Shown: positions 16,545-24,923, numbered from the stretch's first letter. The stretch is DNA of 38,197 bases from Candidatus Cryptobacteroides choladohippi (GCA_018065985.1 JAGHSF010000041.1:1-38197); one strand, 5' to 3'. Notes: a model not told the origin generated them from the letters alone. Numbers and translations: made by a program.

Positions 16545-18314
16545 ATGAAGATCTCCAGAATCAAACCGTTGGCAAATGTTGCATTGTGGGTCGTCATCAT
16601 AGGCGGCATCGTGTTCGCGCTCGGATTCGGCATCAGTCTGCACCTTGTCAAGGAAGAGGTACAGAAGTGGTCGGACCGTCAGGCGGACCTTGCCATTGCA
16701 AACATCAGCAGTTACGTTGACGGACAGCTTTGCGGCGTAGAGGATGTAGCATATACTTTCTCAGGAGCCAACCTCGGATATTCGGCGCGGCCCGACGACG
16801 GCGTCGGCATCGCCGAACTGGACCCTGCCGTCTTCGGGAATCCTACCGAAGACGATATGTTCGTCAAGCTGGAAAACTTCCTGGATGCAAATCCCCAGAT
16901 ATGCGGAATCGCCGTGGGATTCGAGCCCGGAGTATCAAGATGGAAGGAAGGGCCATACGGCGCGGCATGCTATGTGACCAACGTCAGCGGCAGCTGCGAA
17001 AGGCTCAGACTCGGCGAGATCAACGACTACAGGAACAAGGAATGGTACAGCCAGGCATTCGCTACAGGTGAGCCTTACTGGAGCCGCCCGTTCCGCGAGA
17101 CGAGCCGCGGCAAGGTGGTGACCTGTTTCAGCCTTCCCATCAAGGACAAAAGCTATTCCACCATCGGAGTGCTCGCGCTGGACATAGACACCGAGGCCTT
17201 CAGGCTCAAGTGCATCGAGACCGCCCCCTTCCCCGGGGCCGAGATATGCCTTATCGACAGGGAGAACAGATTCATCTCCCACAGCGACGTTTCGCTCATC
17301 CTCACCAGCGCCGCGGACGTCGAAAGATACGCCCCCGTATGCTCGGAGGATATCTCCCAGGAGAGGAACAAGACCATAGAAGACGGCAGCGACATATTCT
17401 ACCTGGCGCGGATCGACAGGAACGGCTGGAAGGTCTGTGCCGAGTTCGACAAGGAGGCCGTCTATGGAAGCGTGAACAGGATGAGGCAGATGACCAGGGC
17501 CATCGCACTGCTGAGCCTTATCATCATGGGACTCTGCTTCGCATGGCTTTTCAGAAGACTGCAGAAGACCACACTGAAGCAGGCAAACATCGAGAGCGAG
17601 CTCAATGTGGCATCCAATATCCAGATGGGAATGCTCAAGAGCCCGAATCCCGAACTGGAGGCCACGAGAAACGTGGATATACATGCCTTCATGAGGCCTG
17701 CGAAGGTGGTGGGCGGCGACCTGTACGACTACTGCCTTGTCGAAGGCAAGCTGTACTTCTGCATTGGCGACGTGTCCGGAAAGGGTGTTCCGGCATCGCT
17801 GTTCATGACTGAGGTGCTGGCCCTATTCCGCAACCAGACGCTCAACTCGACAACTGCAGCCAAAATCGTGACATCGATGAACGAAACGCTCACTGTCGGC
17901 AACGATACGTCGATGTTCTGCACAATGTTCGTCGGGGTTCTCGATCTCGAAAGCGGGGTGCTTGACTGGTGCAGCGCCGGCCATAACGCGCCCATCGTAG
18001 GTGGGCAATTCCTCAAGTCCACCCCTCAGCTGCCGCTCGCGACATTCCCCGGAATCCATTACTGCGGCAATGAAACCGTTCTGAAGCCCGGAGAATTCAT
18101 CCTCCTCTATACCGACGGTGTATCGGAATCCGAAAACGGTTCCAAGAGCCTGTTCGGCGACGAAAGGCTGCTGGCTTCCGCCGCAAGGGAAGCCGCAAAG
18201 GAAGGACAGACCTCATACGGATACGTCAGCGGCATCATGCAGGATATCAAGGCTCACGCCGGAACGGCCGAGCAGAACGACGACATCACCATGCTGGTCA
18301 TCAAATACGACTAG
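16545..18314 (+). CDS. Membrane Cache-domain PP2C (SpoIIE/RsbU-type) phosphatase
   Basis: A 589-aa inner-membrane signalling protein. A first membrane helix (about 11-33) is followed by a periplasmic Cache-like sensor domain (about 35-310, with NPQICGIAVGFEPG and NDYRNKEWYSQAF, typical of dCache). A second helix (about 313-336) leads to a cytosolic PP2C/SpoIIE phosphatase domain (about 365-588). Metal-site motifs are present: GGDLYDY, GDVSGKGVPASLFM, LYTDGVSES and NDDITMLVI. No HAMP domain is visible between helix 2 and the phosphatase. The ATG at 16545 is chosen over one at 16491 because the extra 18 residues look non-coding. RsbU-like proteins dephosphorylate an anti-sigma antagonist; no partner is encoded here. 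Confidence 0.92.
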   Translation: MKISRIKPLANVALWVVIIGGIVFALGFGISLHLVKEEVQKWSDRQADLAIANISSYVDGQLCGVEDVAYTFSGANLGYSARPDDGVGIAELDPAVFGNPTEDDMFVKLENFLDANPQICGIAVGFEPGVSRWKEGPYGAACYVTNVSGSCERLRLGEINDYRNKEWYSQAFATGEPYWSRPFRETSRGKVVTCFSLPIKDKSYSTIGVLALDIDTEAFRLKCIETAPFPGAEICLIDRENRFISHSDVSLILTSAADVERYAPVCSEDISQERNKTIEDGSDIFYLARIDRNGWKVCAEFDKEAVYGSVNRMRQMTRAIALLSLIIMGLCFAWLFRRLQKTTLKQANIESELNVASNIQMGMLKSPNPELEATRNVDIHAFMRPAKVVGGDLYDYCLVEGKLYFCIGDVSGKGVPASLFMTEVLALFRNQTLNSTTAAKIVTSMNETLTVGNDTSMFCTMFVGVLDLESGVLDWCSAGHNAPIVGGQFLKSTPQLPLATFPGIHYCGNETVLKPGEFILLYTDGVSESENGSKSLFGDERLLASAAREAAKEGQTSYGYVSGIMQDIKAHAGTAEQNDDITMLVIKYD

Positions 18315-18346
18315 CACCGGCCGGGGAAATCACGAAAACAATTTCA

Positions 18347-18383
18347 TGTTCCCTAGCTCAGAATATTGACTAGTTAGGGAACA
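18347..18383 (+). terminator. 12-bp hairpin after the phosphatase gene
   Basis: TGTTCCCTAGCT pairs with AGTTAGGGAACA (one G-U) around a 13-nt loop, 33 nt after the phosphatase stop. There is no T tract after it, so it may act as a 3'-end stabiliser or a weak terminator. It separates the phosphatase gene from the structured element downstream. Confidence 0.5.
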
Positions 18384-18421
18384 AAACAGCTGCGAAAACG
18401 GATGTCATTTACATTCGTCAG

Positions 18422-18640
18422 CGGTTAGCGTCTGCCCGGCAGACTGCATCCAAGTCGGAGGGATTAGATGAACGCAGCGGAGACGCCGCCCCGTGACGGT
18501 GCGCGACTCGCGACATATACGGTTCGTGTGAGGAAGGTGTTTCGCGTTCTACCGTCGCCCGGACAGAAATGCACCGTCAAGGCGTCGGGAGCAAGTGAAT
18601 CCCCTCCGACGCAGGGCAGTCAGAGGGCAGATGCTGACCG
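18422..18640 (+). ncRNA. Candidate structured RNA, about 220 nt, family not recognised
   Basis: No gene is found here, but nested pairings are. Outer stem: 18422-18437 with 18625-18640, 16 bp including two wobble pairs. Second stem: 18454-18465 with 18598-18610, 12 bp with one bulged C. Third stem: 18495-18507 with 18554-18558 plus 18571-18578, with a 12-nt bulge. Inner stem: 18509-18513 with 18542-18546. A local hairpin GTCTGC/GCAGAC (18430-18444) competes with the outer stem. Both wobbles are G-U in plus-strand RNA but would be A-C mismatches in minus-strand RNA, so the plus strand is favoured. A -7-like box TACATTCG (18410-18417, one mismatch) would start transcription at about 18423, just at the stem edge. 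It does not match RNase P RNA, tmRNA, 4.5S RNA or a riboswitch known to me. Confidence 0.5.
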
Positions 18641-18661
18641 AAGGAGAATGTGTCCAGTATA

Positions 18662-19384
18662 TTACAATCCCTTCTGAAGATACACCGCCGTCACAGCAGT
18701 GAGGGCGGCCGTTTCGGTGCGCAGACGGCTCGGTCCAAGATGCACGGGCTTCCAGCCGGAAGCGAAGGCGGCAGCCACCTCCCTGGGAGAGAAATCGCCC
18801 TCCGGACCTATCAGGATGCATACATCGTCAGGAGCACCGGCCAGAGCATCCTTGATGCTGAGACGCTGCTCGCGCGGAAGAGTCTCGTCACAATAGCAGA
18901 TCAGCCTCAACGCATCGGCGGGTGCCGAGGCAATGAAATCGAGCACGCTCACAGGTTCGGGAACCGCGGGAATCAGCGCCTTCAGCGACTGCTTCGCGGC
19001 GCTCAGCACAATGCGGCGGACTCTCTCGGTCTTTATTACCTTGCGCTCCGAATGCTCGCCGAACACGGGAGCAATCACATCCACGCCCACCTCAGTGGCC
19101 TTTTCCGCGAACCACTCGAAGCGGTCGATGTTCTTGGTTGGGCATACGGCCATCGTGAGCCGGTACGGATGTGAGCCGAAGCGCGGCTGGCTGTCGACCA
19201 CGGCAGCCTCGGCACGCCTGGCGTCGGCAACCACAAGACGGCAGGCATACAGGGTACCTTCCCCGTCTATCACCGAAATCGCGTCGCCGGCACGGTGCCG
19301 GAGCACCCTCACGCAATGTGCCGATTCCTCGGCATCAAGCACCACGGTGCCTCCGCTTATGTTGTCTGACCAGAAAAGTTCCAT
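18662..19384 (-). CDS. rsmE: 16S rRNA (uracil-1498-N3)-methyltransferase
   Basis: A 240-aa SPOUT methyltransferase that methylates U1498 of 16S rRNA in the assembled 30S subunit. The N-terminal PUA-like domain (1-70) is followed by the knotted methyltransferase domain with LIGPEGDFSPREV (about 190-202) and the LGPSRLRTETAAL knot motif near 215-227. The start codon overlaps the radA stop by one base (TAATG), so translation is coupled to radA. Confidence 0.95.
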   Translation of the reverse strand: MELFWSDNISGGTVVLDAEESAHCVRVLRHRAGDAISVIDGEGTLYACRLVVADARRAEAAVVDSQPRFGSHPYRLTMAVCPTKNIDRFEWFAEKATEVGVDVIAPVFGEHSERKVIKTERVRRIVLSAAKQSLKALIPAVPEPVSVLDFIASAPADALRLICYCDETLPREQRLSIKDALAGAPDDVCILIGPEGDFSPREVAAAFASGWKPVHLGPSRLRTETAALTAVTAVYLQKGL

Positions 19385-20748
19385 TATTTGAAGAGTGCTT
19401 TTACAAGCTCGGGCACGTCAGGCACCTTGACCACCTGAATGCCTTTGGGAGCCTGTTCGAATGAGCTGTATGACGATACGAATATCTTCTTGAAACCAAG
19501 GCGGGAAGCCTCGATGATGCGGCGGTCGGTCTGGCCGACGGGGCGAATCTCTCCACTCAGACCCACCTCTCCGGCAAAGCATACGTCGGCCGGAATCGGG
19601 AAGTCGAAATTGGACGAGAGCACGGCGCACACCACGGCAAGGTCGACGGCAGGATCGTTGATCTTGAGGCCGCCGGCCATGTTCAGGAACACGTCCTTGG
19701 AACCGAGACGGAACCCGGCGCGCTTCTCCAGCACGGCCAGAAGCATGTTCAGGCGACGCACGTCGAAGCCGGTCGCACTGCGCTGGGCGGTGCCGTACAC
19801 TGCCGACGAAACAAGGGCCTGAACCTCGAAGAGCAGGGGCCTGGTGCCGTCCAGCATCGATGCGATGGCAGTGCCGCTGAGTCCCTGGTCGTGAATGGGT
19901 ATCAGCATCTCCGACGGGTTTGCGACCTCGCGCAGTCCGGTGCCGGTCATCTCGAACACAGCTATCTCGGAAGTGCTGCCGAAACGGTTCTTGATGCTGC
20001 GGAGTATCCTGTATGAGCCGCGGTTCTCGCCTTCGAACTGGAGAACCACGTCAACTATGTGCTCAAGTATCTTCGGCCCGGCGATGAAGCCGTCCTTGGT
20101 GATATGGCCGATGAGGACGACGGGCACGCCGCTTTCCTTTGCAAAGCGGAGCAGCGATGCAGCAACCTCCTTGATCTGGCTGACAGACCCGGCCGTGGAC
20201 TCCACTCCCTCGGCGTACATGGTCTGCACGGAATCGACTATCATGAGATCGGGCTGGATGGATGCGGCCTCGCCTATTATGGCGCCCACTTCCGTCTCGC
20301 AGAAGATGAGGCAGTCGGAATCGTCGCCTCCGAGGCGCTGGGCACGCATCTTGACCTGCTTCGCGCTCTCCTCTCCCGTGACGTAAAGGGTCCTGAGGCC
20401 CTTGCAGTGCAGAGGGATCTGCAGGCTCAGGGTTGACTTTCCTATGCCAGGCTCGCCGCCTATCAGCACGAGCGATCCGGGAACGATGCCGCCGCCAAGA
20501 AGGCGGTCGACCTCGGCAAGACCCAGGCTTACACGCTGCTCATTGCTGTAGTCTATATCCTTGAGCTGGCGGGGCTTGCGCTCCGGGGCCACTGCAATCA
20601 GGCGGGACGGGGACGAACTCTTCCCCGTTGCCGATGGTGCTTCGACCATTGTATTCCACTCGCCGCACGCGGGGCATCGCCCCATCCACTTGGGACTCTC
20701 ATTACCGCAGGAACTGCAGTACCAGACTGTCTTTGCCTTTGCTGCCAT
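19384..20748 (-). CDS. radA: DNA repair protein RadA (Sms)
   Basis: A 454-aa RecA-like ATPase that promotes branch migration in homologous recombination. It has the C4 zinc finger (C11, C14, C25, C28), the Walker A motif GGEPGIGKST (97-106), the RadA-specific KNRFG motif (about 256-260) and a C-terminal Lon-protease-like domain (about 290-454). The length is typical. The ATG is only 7 nt from a -7 box, so the mRNA is nearly leaderless. rsmE follows, overlapping by one base. Confidence 0.97.
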   Translation of the reverse strand: MAAKAKTVWYCSSCGNESPKWMGRCPACGEWNTMVEAPSATGKSSSPSRLIAVAPERKPRQLKDIDYSNEQRVSLGLAEVDRLLGGGIVPGSLVLIGGEPGIGKSTLSLQIPLHCKGLRTLYVTGEESAKQVKMRAQRLGGDDSDCLIFCETEVGAIIGEAASIQPDLMIVDSVQTMYAEGVESTAGSVSQIKEVAASLLRFAKESGVPVVLIGHITKDGFIAGPKILEHIVDVVLQFEGENRGSYRILRSIKNRFGSTSEIAVFEMTGTGLREVANPSEMLIPIHDQGLSGTAIASMLDGTRPLLFEVQALVSSAVYGTAQRSATGFDVRRLNMLLAVLEKRAGFRLGSKDVFLNMAGGLKINDPAVDLAVVCAVLSSNFDFPIPADVCFAGEVGLSGEIRPVGQTDRRIIEASRLGFKKIFVSSYSSFEQAPKGIQVVKVPDVPELVKALFK

Positions 20749-20763
20749 ATCTTTGCAAAGATA
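20748..20763. promoter_or_regulatory. Palindromic bidirectional -7 element between radA and the GH16 gene
   Basis: The 16-bp sequence TATCTTTGCAAAGATA is a perfect palindrome. Each half is a complete TAnnTTTG box, one facing radA (20756-20763, minus) and one facing the GH16 gene (20748-20755, plus). The minus box is 7 nt from the radA ATG, whose first base pair is part of the palindrome. A second weak plus box, TATATTCG, lies at 20783-20790, closer to the GH16 start. No clear -33 element is seen for either direction. Confidence 0.55.
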
Positions 20764-20805
20764 GCAAATTCATATATTTTCGTATATTCGCAGAAAACAC
20801 AATTT

Positions 20806-21588
20806 ATGAAAAGAGCCATAATGCTTGCAGCTGCGGTGGCCATGTTCGCCGGCTGCGCCTCAGGGCCAAAGGAAATCAGGCCCACATGGTCCGAGGAATT
20901 CGACTCGGAAGAGATCGACTGGACAGTCTGGAGCAAGATTCCAAGAGGAACGCCCCACTGGCAGATCCACATGTCAGACTACGACGGATGCTTCGACCTC
21001 AAAGACGGATGCCTCGTGCTCAAGGGCATAGTCAACCCCGGCATCGAAGGGGACGACTCCCCCATCCTGACGGGCGGCCTGTGGACACATGGCAAGAAGT
21101 CATTCGGATACGGAAGGCTTGAGATCCGGGCCAAGATAGGCGAGGCAAGCGGCGCATGGCCGGCCCTGTGGATGATGCCGCAGGAAGGTGAGCCTTACCT
21201 TGAGAACGAATACGGCGGTGAGATCGACATCTGCGAGAAACTGAATTTCGACCCCATCGCATACCAGACCCTCCACACCAGATACACCCTGAACGACACC
21301 ACCGGTCATGTACATGGCGCATCGGGGGACATCGTGCGCAATGACTTCAACGTCTATGCAGTAGAGCACTACCGTGACAGCATCAAACTCTTCATAAACG
21401 ACGTCTGCACCCTGAACTACAAGCGCCAGAGAGAACTCGGTGCGCTGCAGTGGTCATTCGACAAGAAGTTCGCCCTGTATGTGGACATGCAGGTAGGCGC
21501 ACCCTGGCCTGGCGAAGCCAAGCTCGAGGAACTCCCGGTGGAGATGGCCATAGACTGGATACGCTTCTACGAATATCCGGACGAGTAG
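20806..21588 (+). CDS. GH16-family beta-glucanase lipoprotein
   Basis: A 260-aa lipoprotein (lipid-modified C17 in FAGC) with a glycoside hydrolase family 16 fold. The catalytic motif EIDICE (E139, D141, E144) has the one-residue insertion form found in endo-1,3(4)-beta-glucanases and laminarinases. The tryptophan-rich GAWPALWMMP block just before it is typical of the family. It is probably surface- or periplasm-anchored and cuts beta-1,3 or mixed-linkage glucans; the exact substrate cannot be told. It is monocistronic, with a terminator 27 nt after the stop and no SusC/SusD genes nearby. Confidence 0.92.
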   Translation: MKRAIMLAAAVAMFAGCASGPKEIRPTWSEEFDSEEIDWTVWSKIPRGTPHWQIHMSDYDGCFDLKDGCLVLKGIVNPGIEGDDSPILTGGLWTHGKKSFGYGRLEIRAKIGEASGAWPALWMMPQEGEPYLENEYGGEIDICEKLNFDPIAYQTLHTRYTLNDTTGHVHGASGDIVRNDFNVYAVEHYRDSIKLFINDVCTLNYKRQRELGALQWSFDKKFALYVDMQVGAPWPGEAKLEELPVEMAIDWIRFYEYPDE

Positions 21589-21614
21589 TCCCCAAGAGGG
21601 AAGCCCTTAAATAC

Positions 21615-21650
21615 AGAAAGGCGACCGGAGACCGGCCGCCTTTCTATTTT
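21615..21650. terminator. Bidirectional terminator between GH16 and Cys-rich genes
   Basis: AGAAAGGCGACCGG pairs with CCGGCCGCCTTTCT around the loop AGA (13 of 14 positions paired), followed by a T-rich tract on the plus strand. A-rich sequence on the left lets it work for the minus strand too. It lies between two convergent genes. Confidence 0.8.
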
Positions 21651-21666
21651 TCTGACACACTGAGTA

Positions 21667-21927
21667 TTACTCAGACTTCTCGCAATTCTGGCAGTTCTGG
21701 CAGGCGCCATCGCACTTGCCTTCGCAACCCTCGCCGCACTTCTCGCAGCATTCCTTGCAGCACTCGCCGTCCTTGCAGCAGCATGAATCCTTCTGAGCAG
21801 CGCACTCTGTGCATTCTGTGCACTCACCGCACTCACCGCACTCTGACTTCTTGCTTGCGTTGTTTCCGCAAGATGCAGCAACGAGAAGCATTGCAACCAT
21901 TGCTGCAGAAATGAATACCTTCTTCAT
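21667..21927 (-). CDS. Cysteine-rich lipoprotein, metallothionein-like composition
   Basis: An 86-aa lipoprotein with a good lipobox (AASC, lipid-modified C20) followed by a short linker and 18 further cysteines in 58 residues. They fall in CxxC and xxC steps and as CC or CCC clusters (ECGECGECTECTEC, then SCCC, ECC, ECC). The remaining residues are mostly Glu, Lys, Gly and Asp, with no hydrophobic core, so the fold would depend on metal ions or disulfides. I do not recognise a named family. It has its own promoter and terminator. Metal binding in the envelope is an inference from composition only. Confidence 0.85.
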   Translation of the reverse strand: MKKVFISAAMVAMLLVAASCGNNASKKSECGECGECTECTECAAQKDSCCCKDGECCKECCEKCGEGCEGKCDGACQNCQNCEKSE

Positions 21928-21962
21928 AAGTGATACAGTTTTTAAAAAAATTTAAAAGTGCG

Positions 21963-21970
21963 CAAATATA
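21963..21970 (-). promoter_or_regulatory. -7 box of the Cys-rich lipoprotein gene
   Basis: The minus strand reads TATATTTG (TAnnTTTG), with start expected near 21957 and a leader of about 29 nt that is rich in A and T. It lies 4 nt beyond the stop codon of the phosphoesterase gene, so the lipoprotein can be expressed independently of galE. Confidence 0.6.
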
Positions 21971-21974
21971 GAAA

Positions 21975-22481
21975 TTATTTCATTATGTTAGCACGCTGCA
22001 ACTCAAATACTTCCATATCTTTCACCTCTCCCGCCTCAATTTTGAAGCGGAGGGCTGTTCTGACCACATGCCAGCCCTGTATCCCGGCTGCTCCGGGATT
22101 GATATACAGCATGTTGTACTTGTGGTCCTGCATCACTTTCAGGATGTGCGAATGTCCGCAGATGAACACATCGGGCCTGAATTCCTCGATGAGAGCCCTG
22201 GCACGCCTGTCGTAATGCCCGGGAGACCCGCCGATATGGGTCATCAGAACGGTCATGCCCTGCAGCTTCAGGACCTGCTGGTTGGGGTATTCCAGGCGTA
22301 TGTCCTGCCCGTCGCAGTTGCCGGCAACGCCCACCAGCGGCTTGAAATCCCTTATGCTGTCGGCAAACGAGAGGCCTCCGCCAAAGTCGCCGGCATGCCA
22401 GATCACGTCACAGGGAGCGAAGAACTCCTTGAATTCTTCGCTGAACACCCCGTGGGTGTCGCTGATGAGGCCTATGTACAT
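21975..22481 (-). CDS. YfcE/MJ0936-family metallophosphoesterase
   Basis: A 168-aa cytosolic calcineurin-like phosphoesterase. The metal-binding motifs are in order: D8 and H10 in SDTHG, D32 in HAGDFGGG, GNCD, the histidine of MTHIGG, and GHSH. The length matches small YfcE-type phosphodiesterases, whose natural substrates are mostly unknown. The ATG at 22481 (MYIGLISDTHG) is chosen; 20 upstream codons in the same frame overlap galE and are not conserved-looking. It lies 5 nt after galE. Confidence 0.9.
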   Translation of the reverse strand: MYIGLISDTHGVFSEEFKEFFAPCDVIWHAGDFGGGLSFADSIRDFKPLVGVAGNCDGQDIRLEYPNQQVLKLQGMTVLMTHIGGSPGHYDRRARALIEEFRPDVFICGHSHILKVMQDHKYNMLYINPGAAGIQGWHVVRTALRFKIEAGEVKDMEVFELQRANIMK

Positions 22482-22486
22482 CCGTA

Positions 22487-23503
22487 CTAGTCCTTGTAGC
22501 CGTTGGGGTTCTTCTTCTGCCAGTTCCAGGAGTCGCGGCACATGTCCTCGATACCGTACTGGGCCTTCCAGCCGAGCTCGCGCTCAGCCTTTGCAGGGTC
22601 GGAATAGCAGGTGCTGATGTCGCCGGGACGGCGGGGCTTGATAGCATAGGGAACAGGCACGCCGTTGGCCTTCACGAAGGCATTCACGACATCGAGCACT
22701 GAATAGCCATGGCCGGTGCCGAGGTTGTAGATGGCAAGCCCGCAGTTGCGCCTGATAGCCTCAAGAGCCTTGACGTGACCGTTTGCAAGGTCCACTACAT
22801 GGATGTAGTCGCGCACGCCGGTGCCGTCGTGGGTGTCGTAGTCGTTGCCGAACACACCGAGCTCGGCGCGCTTGCCGACAGCCACCTGTGTGATATAGGG
22901 CATGAGGTTGTTGGGGATTCCGTTGGGATCCTCTCCGATGAGGCCGCTCTTGTGGGCACCTATGGGATTGAAGTACCTGAGCAGAACCACGTTCCACTCG
23001 GGATCGGCCTTCTGGATGTCGATGAATATCTCCTCGAGCATGCTCTTGGTCTGGCCGTACGGATTGGTGCACCTGCCCTTGGGGCAATCCTCGGTGATGG
23101 GAATGATTGCGGGATTGCCGTAAACGGTTGCAGATGAAGAGAATATGAGATTCTTGCATCCATGCGAGCGCAGGGCGTCGATGAGCACCAGGGTGCCGTT
23201 TATGTTGTTCTCGTAATATTCGTAGGGCTTGACGCATGACTCGCCTACCGCCTTGAGTCCGGCAAAGTGGATGCAGGCGTCGACCTTGTGCTCAGAGAGC
23301 ACCTTGTCCAGGCCCTTGCGGTCACGGATATCAACCTCGTAGAAAGGAATGGGCTTGCCAATTATGCCGCTTACCCTTTCGAGGGACTTGCTGCTTGAAT
23401 TACAGAGGTTGTCGACGACAACCACCTCATGTCCTGCCTTGTCAAGTTCGATGATGGTATGAGAGCCAATGTATCCGGCTCCTCCGGTAACGAGAATTTT
23501 CAT
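22487..23503 (-). CDS. galE: UDP-glucose 4-epimerase
   Basis: A 338-aa extended short-chain dehydrogenase that interconverts UDP-glucose and UDP-galactose, using bound NAD. It has the GGAGYIG nucleotide motif (7-13) and the catalytic S124, Y149 and K153 ([15 protein letters not shown]) at the same positions as in the E. coli enzyme. It supplies UDP-galactose for envelope polysaccharides and Leloir metabolism. It is first in an operon with the phosphoesterase and divergent from sufC. Confidence 0.96.
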   Translation of the reverse strand: MKILVTGGAGYIGSHTIIELDKAGHEVVVVDNLCNSSSKSLERVSGIIGKPIPFYEVDIRDRKGLDKVLSEHKVDACIHFAGLKAVGESCVKPYEYYENNINGTLVLIDALRSHGCKNLIFSSSATVYGNPAIIPITEDCPKGRCTNPYGQTKSMLEEIFIDIQKADPEWNVVLLRYFNPIGAHKSGLIGEDPNGIPNNLMPYITQVAVGKRAELGVFGNDYDTHDGTGVRDYIHVVDLANGHVKALEAIRRNCGLAIYNLGTGHGYSVLDVVNAFVKANGVPVPYAIKPRRPGDISTCYSDPAKAERELGWKAQYGIEDMCRDSWNWQKKNPNGYKD

Positions 23504-23525
23504 TGCAATGGTTATTTTGTTTACG

Positions 23526-23578
23526 CAAAGGTAGTCATTTTTTGTTCTTGATAAACAGAATTCTTTTTGCGACCTTTG
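23526..23578. promoter_or_regulatory. Divergent promoters of galE and sufC
   Basis: On the minus strand TACCTTTG (23526-23533) serves galE, with a leader of about 16 nt. On the plus strand GACCTTTG (23571-23578, one mismatch to TAnnTTTG) serves sufC, and the ATG follows after only 6 nt. A TTG at 23548-23550 could be a -33 element for sufC (20-nt spacer). Confidence 0.55.
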
Positions 23579-23584
23579 TAAATT

Positions 23585-24337
23585 ATGAACAATTCTTTAT
23601 TGGAAATAAAAGACCTTCGCGCCGGAATCGAGGGCAAGGAGATTCTGAAGGGAGTCGACCTCAGCATCGGACGCGGTCAGGTCCATGCCATAATGGGGCC
23701 CAACGGCGCAGGAAAGTCCACCCTGAGTGCTGTCCTCACCGGGCGTCCCGACTACAAAGTTACCGAAGGCAGCATAGAATACGACGGCAGGAATCTGCTG
23801 GAGATGACTCCCGAAGAGCGCTCCTGGGCAGGAATCTTCCTCAGTTTCCAGTATCCCGTCGAGATTCCCGGCGTCAGCATCACCAACTTCATGAAGACCG
23901 CCATCAACGCGCGCCGCAAGGCTCAGGGCCTGCCTGAGATGAAGCCCGCCGAGTTCCTCAAGCTCCTCAAGGAGAAGATGGCCTTCGTGCAGATGAAGGG
24001 CGAGTTTGCCAAGCGCGAGGTGAACGTCGGCTTCTCCGGAGGAGAGAAGAAGCGCAACGAGATATTCCAGATGGCAATGCTCGAGCCCACGCTCGGCATA
24101 CTCGACGAGACCGACAGCGGTCTTGACGTCGACGCCCTCAAGATAGTCGCAGACGGAGTGAACTCCCTGAGGAGCCCCGAGCGTTCGTTCATCATAATCA
24201 CACACTACCAGAAACTGCTCGAATACATACGTCCTGACGTGGTGCACGTGCTCAAGGAAGGCCGCATCGTACGCACGGGCGGACCCGAACTGGCCGACAG
24301 GATCTGGCAGGAAGGCTTCGACGGCATAGATGGCTAG
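23585..24337 (+). CDS. sufC: Fe-S cluster assembly ATPase SufC
   Basis: A 250-aa ABC-type ATPase that drives the SufBC(D) scaffold in Fe-S cluster assembly. Walker A is GPNGAGKS (38-45). The SufC-specific signature [15 protein letters not shown] and the Walker B segment [10 protein letters not shown] are intact. It opens a plus-strand operon; the next gene, a short SufB/D-like protein, overlaps it by 8 nt. sufB, which usually comes first in Bacteroidales, is not in front of it: galE is there, transcribed the other way. Confidence 0.97.
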   Translation: MNNSLLEIKDLRAGIEGKEILKGVDLSIGRGQVHAIMGPNGAGKSTLSAVLTGRPDYKVTEGSIEYDGRNLLEMTPEERSWAGIFLSFQYPVEIPGVSITNFMKTAINARRKAQGLPEMKPAEFLKLLKEKMAFVQMKGEFAKREVNVGFSGGEKKRNEIFQMAMLEPTLGILDETDSGLDVDALKIVADGVNSLRSPERSFIIITHYQKLLEYIRPDVVHVLKEGRIVRTGGPELADRIWQEGFDGIDG

Positions 24338-24923
24338 AAAGGTATTCATGATAGGCAGGGACGAGATTCCCGCAAGTGTCAGCCTGGGTGCCGGCGAGAA
24401 GCTGGACTGGACCCTGGTGTGCCTGCCCGGCACATCAGCCGTTGTCGATCTGGCCATAAGCCTCGACGGACCGGGCGCAGAACTGGACCTCGCAGGACTG
24501 TATCTCTGCCCCGGGAGCGAGAATGTCAGGATGAACGTCAGCGTCTGCCACAACTCGGGCGGCTGCATCTCACATCAGCTCTTCAAGGGAATCGTCGGAG
24601 GCACGGCCCGCGCAGAATTCGACGGGCTCATCTACGTGGCACGCGATGCACAGAAGACAAAGGCATACCAGCAGAGCCACAGCATACTGCTCAGCGCCGG
24701 AGCCTGGGCAGAGAGCAAGCCGCAGCTCGAGATCTATGCCGACGACGTCGAGTGTTCGCATGGCGCCACCACCGGCTTTCTCGGCGAGAACGAACTGTTC
24801 TACATGCGCTCCCGCGGCATACCCGAGAAGGATGCCCGAAGGCTGCAGATAATCTCATTCCTCTCCCCTGTGCTGGAGCGCCTCCCCGAAGAACTCAGAG
24901 ATGATATCATATCCGAATGTTAA
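24330..24923 (+). CDS. Short SufB/SufD-family scaffold protein
   Basis: A 197-aa protein made only of the SufB/SufD beta-helix core and C-terminal helices. The region CSHGATTGFLGENELFYMRSRGIPEKDARRLQI (about 148-180) is the family signature, including the histidine of CSHGAT. Ordinary SufD and SufB have more than 400 residues, so the whole N-terminal half is missing, yet the frame is open and overlaps both neighbours (8 nt with sufC, 23 nt with ispE). It looks like a compact SufD rather than a broken gene. It could instead act as the sole scaffold in a reduced SufBC-like system. Confidence 0.85.
   Translation: MARKVFMIGRDEIPASVSLGAGEKLDWTLVCLPGTSAVVDLAISLDGPGAELDLAGLYLCPGSENVRMNVSVCHNSGGCISHQLFKGIVGGTARAEFDGLIYVARDAQKTKAYQQSHSILLSAGAWAESKPQLEIYADDVECSHGATTGFLGENELFYMRSRGIPEKDARRLQIISFLSPVLERLPEELRDDIISEC

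Noticed and set aside
18422..18640. Identification as RNase P RNA, tmRNA, group II intron remnant or retron ncRNA
   Set aside because: The conserved RNase P core strands are not in the right order or spacing, there is no tag-peptide or tRNA-like end, domain V of group II introns cannot be folded, and no reverse transcriptase is nearby.
18468..18677. Small 69-codon frame within the structured element
   Set aside because: It runs across both arms of the stems and into rsmE, and the composition (Arg/Pro/Thr-rich) looks non-coding.
23597..24568. A 323-codon open frame antisense to sufC
   Set aside because: It overlaps sufC and the short Suf gene completely and shows no protein family features.
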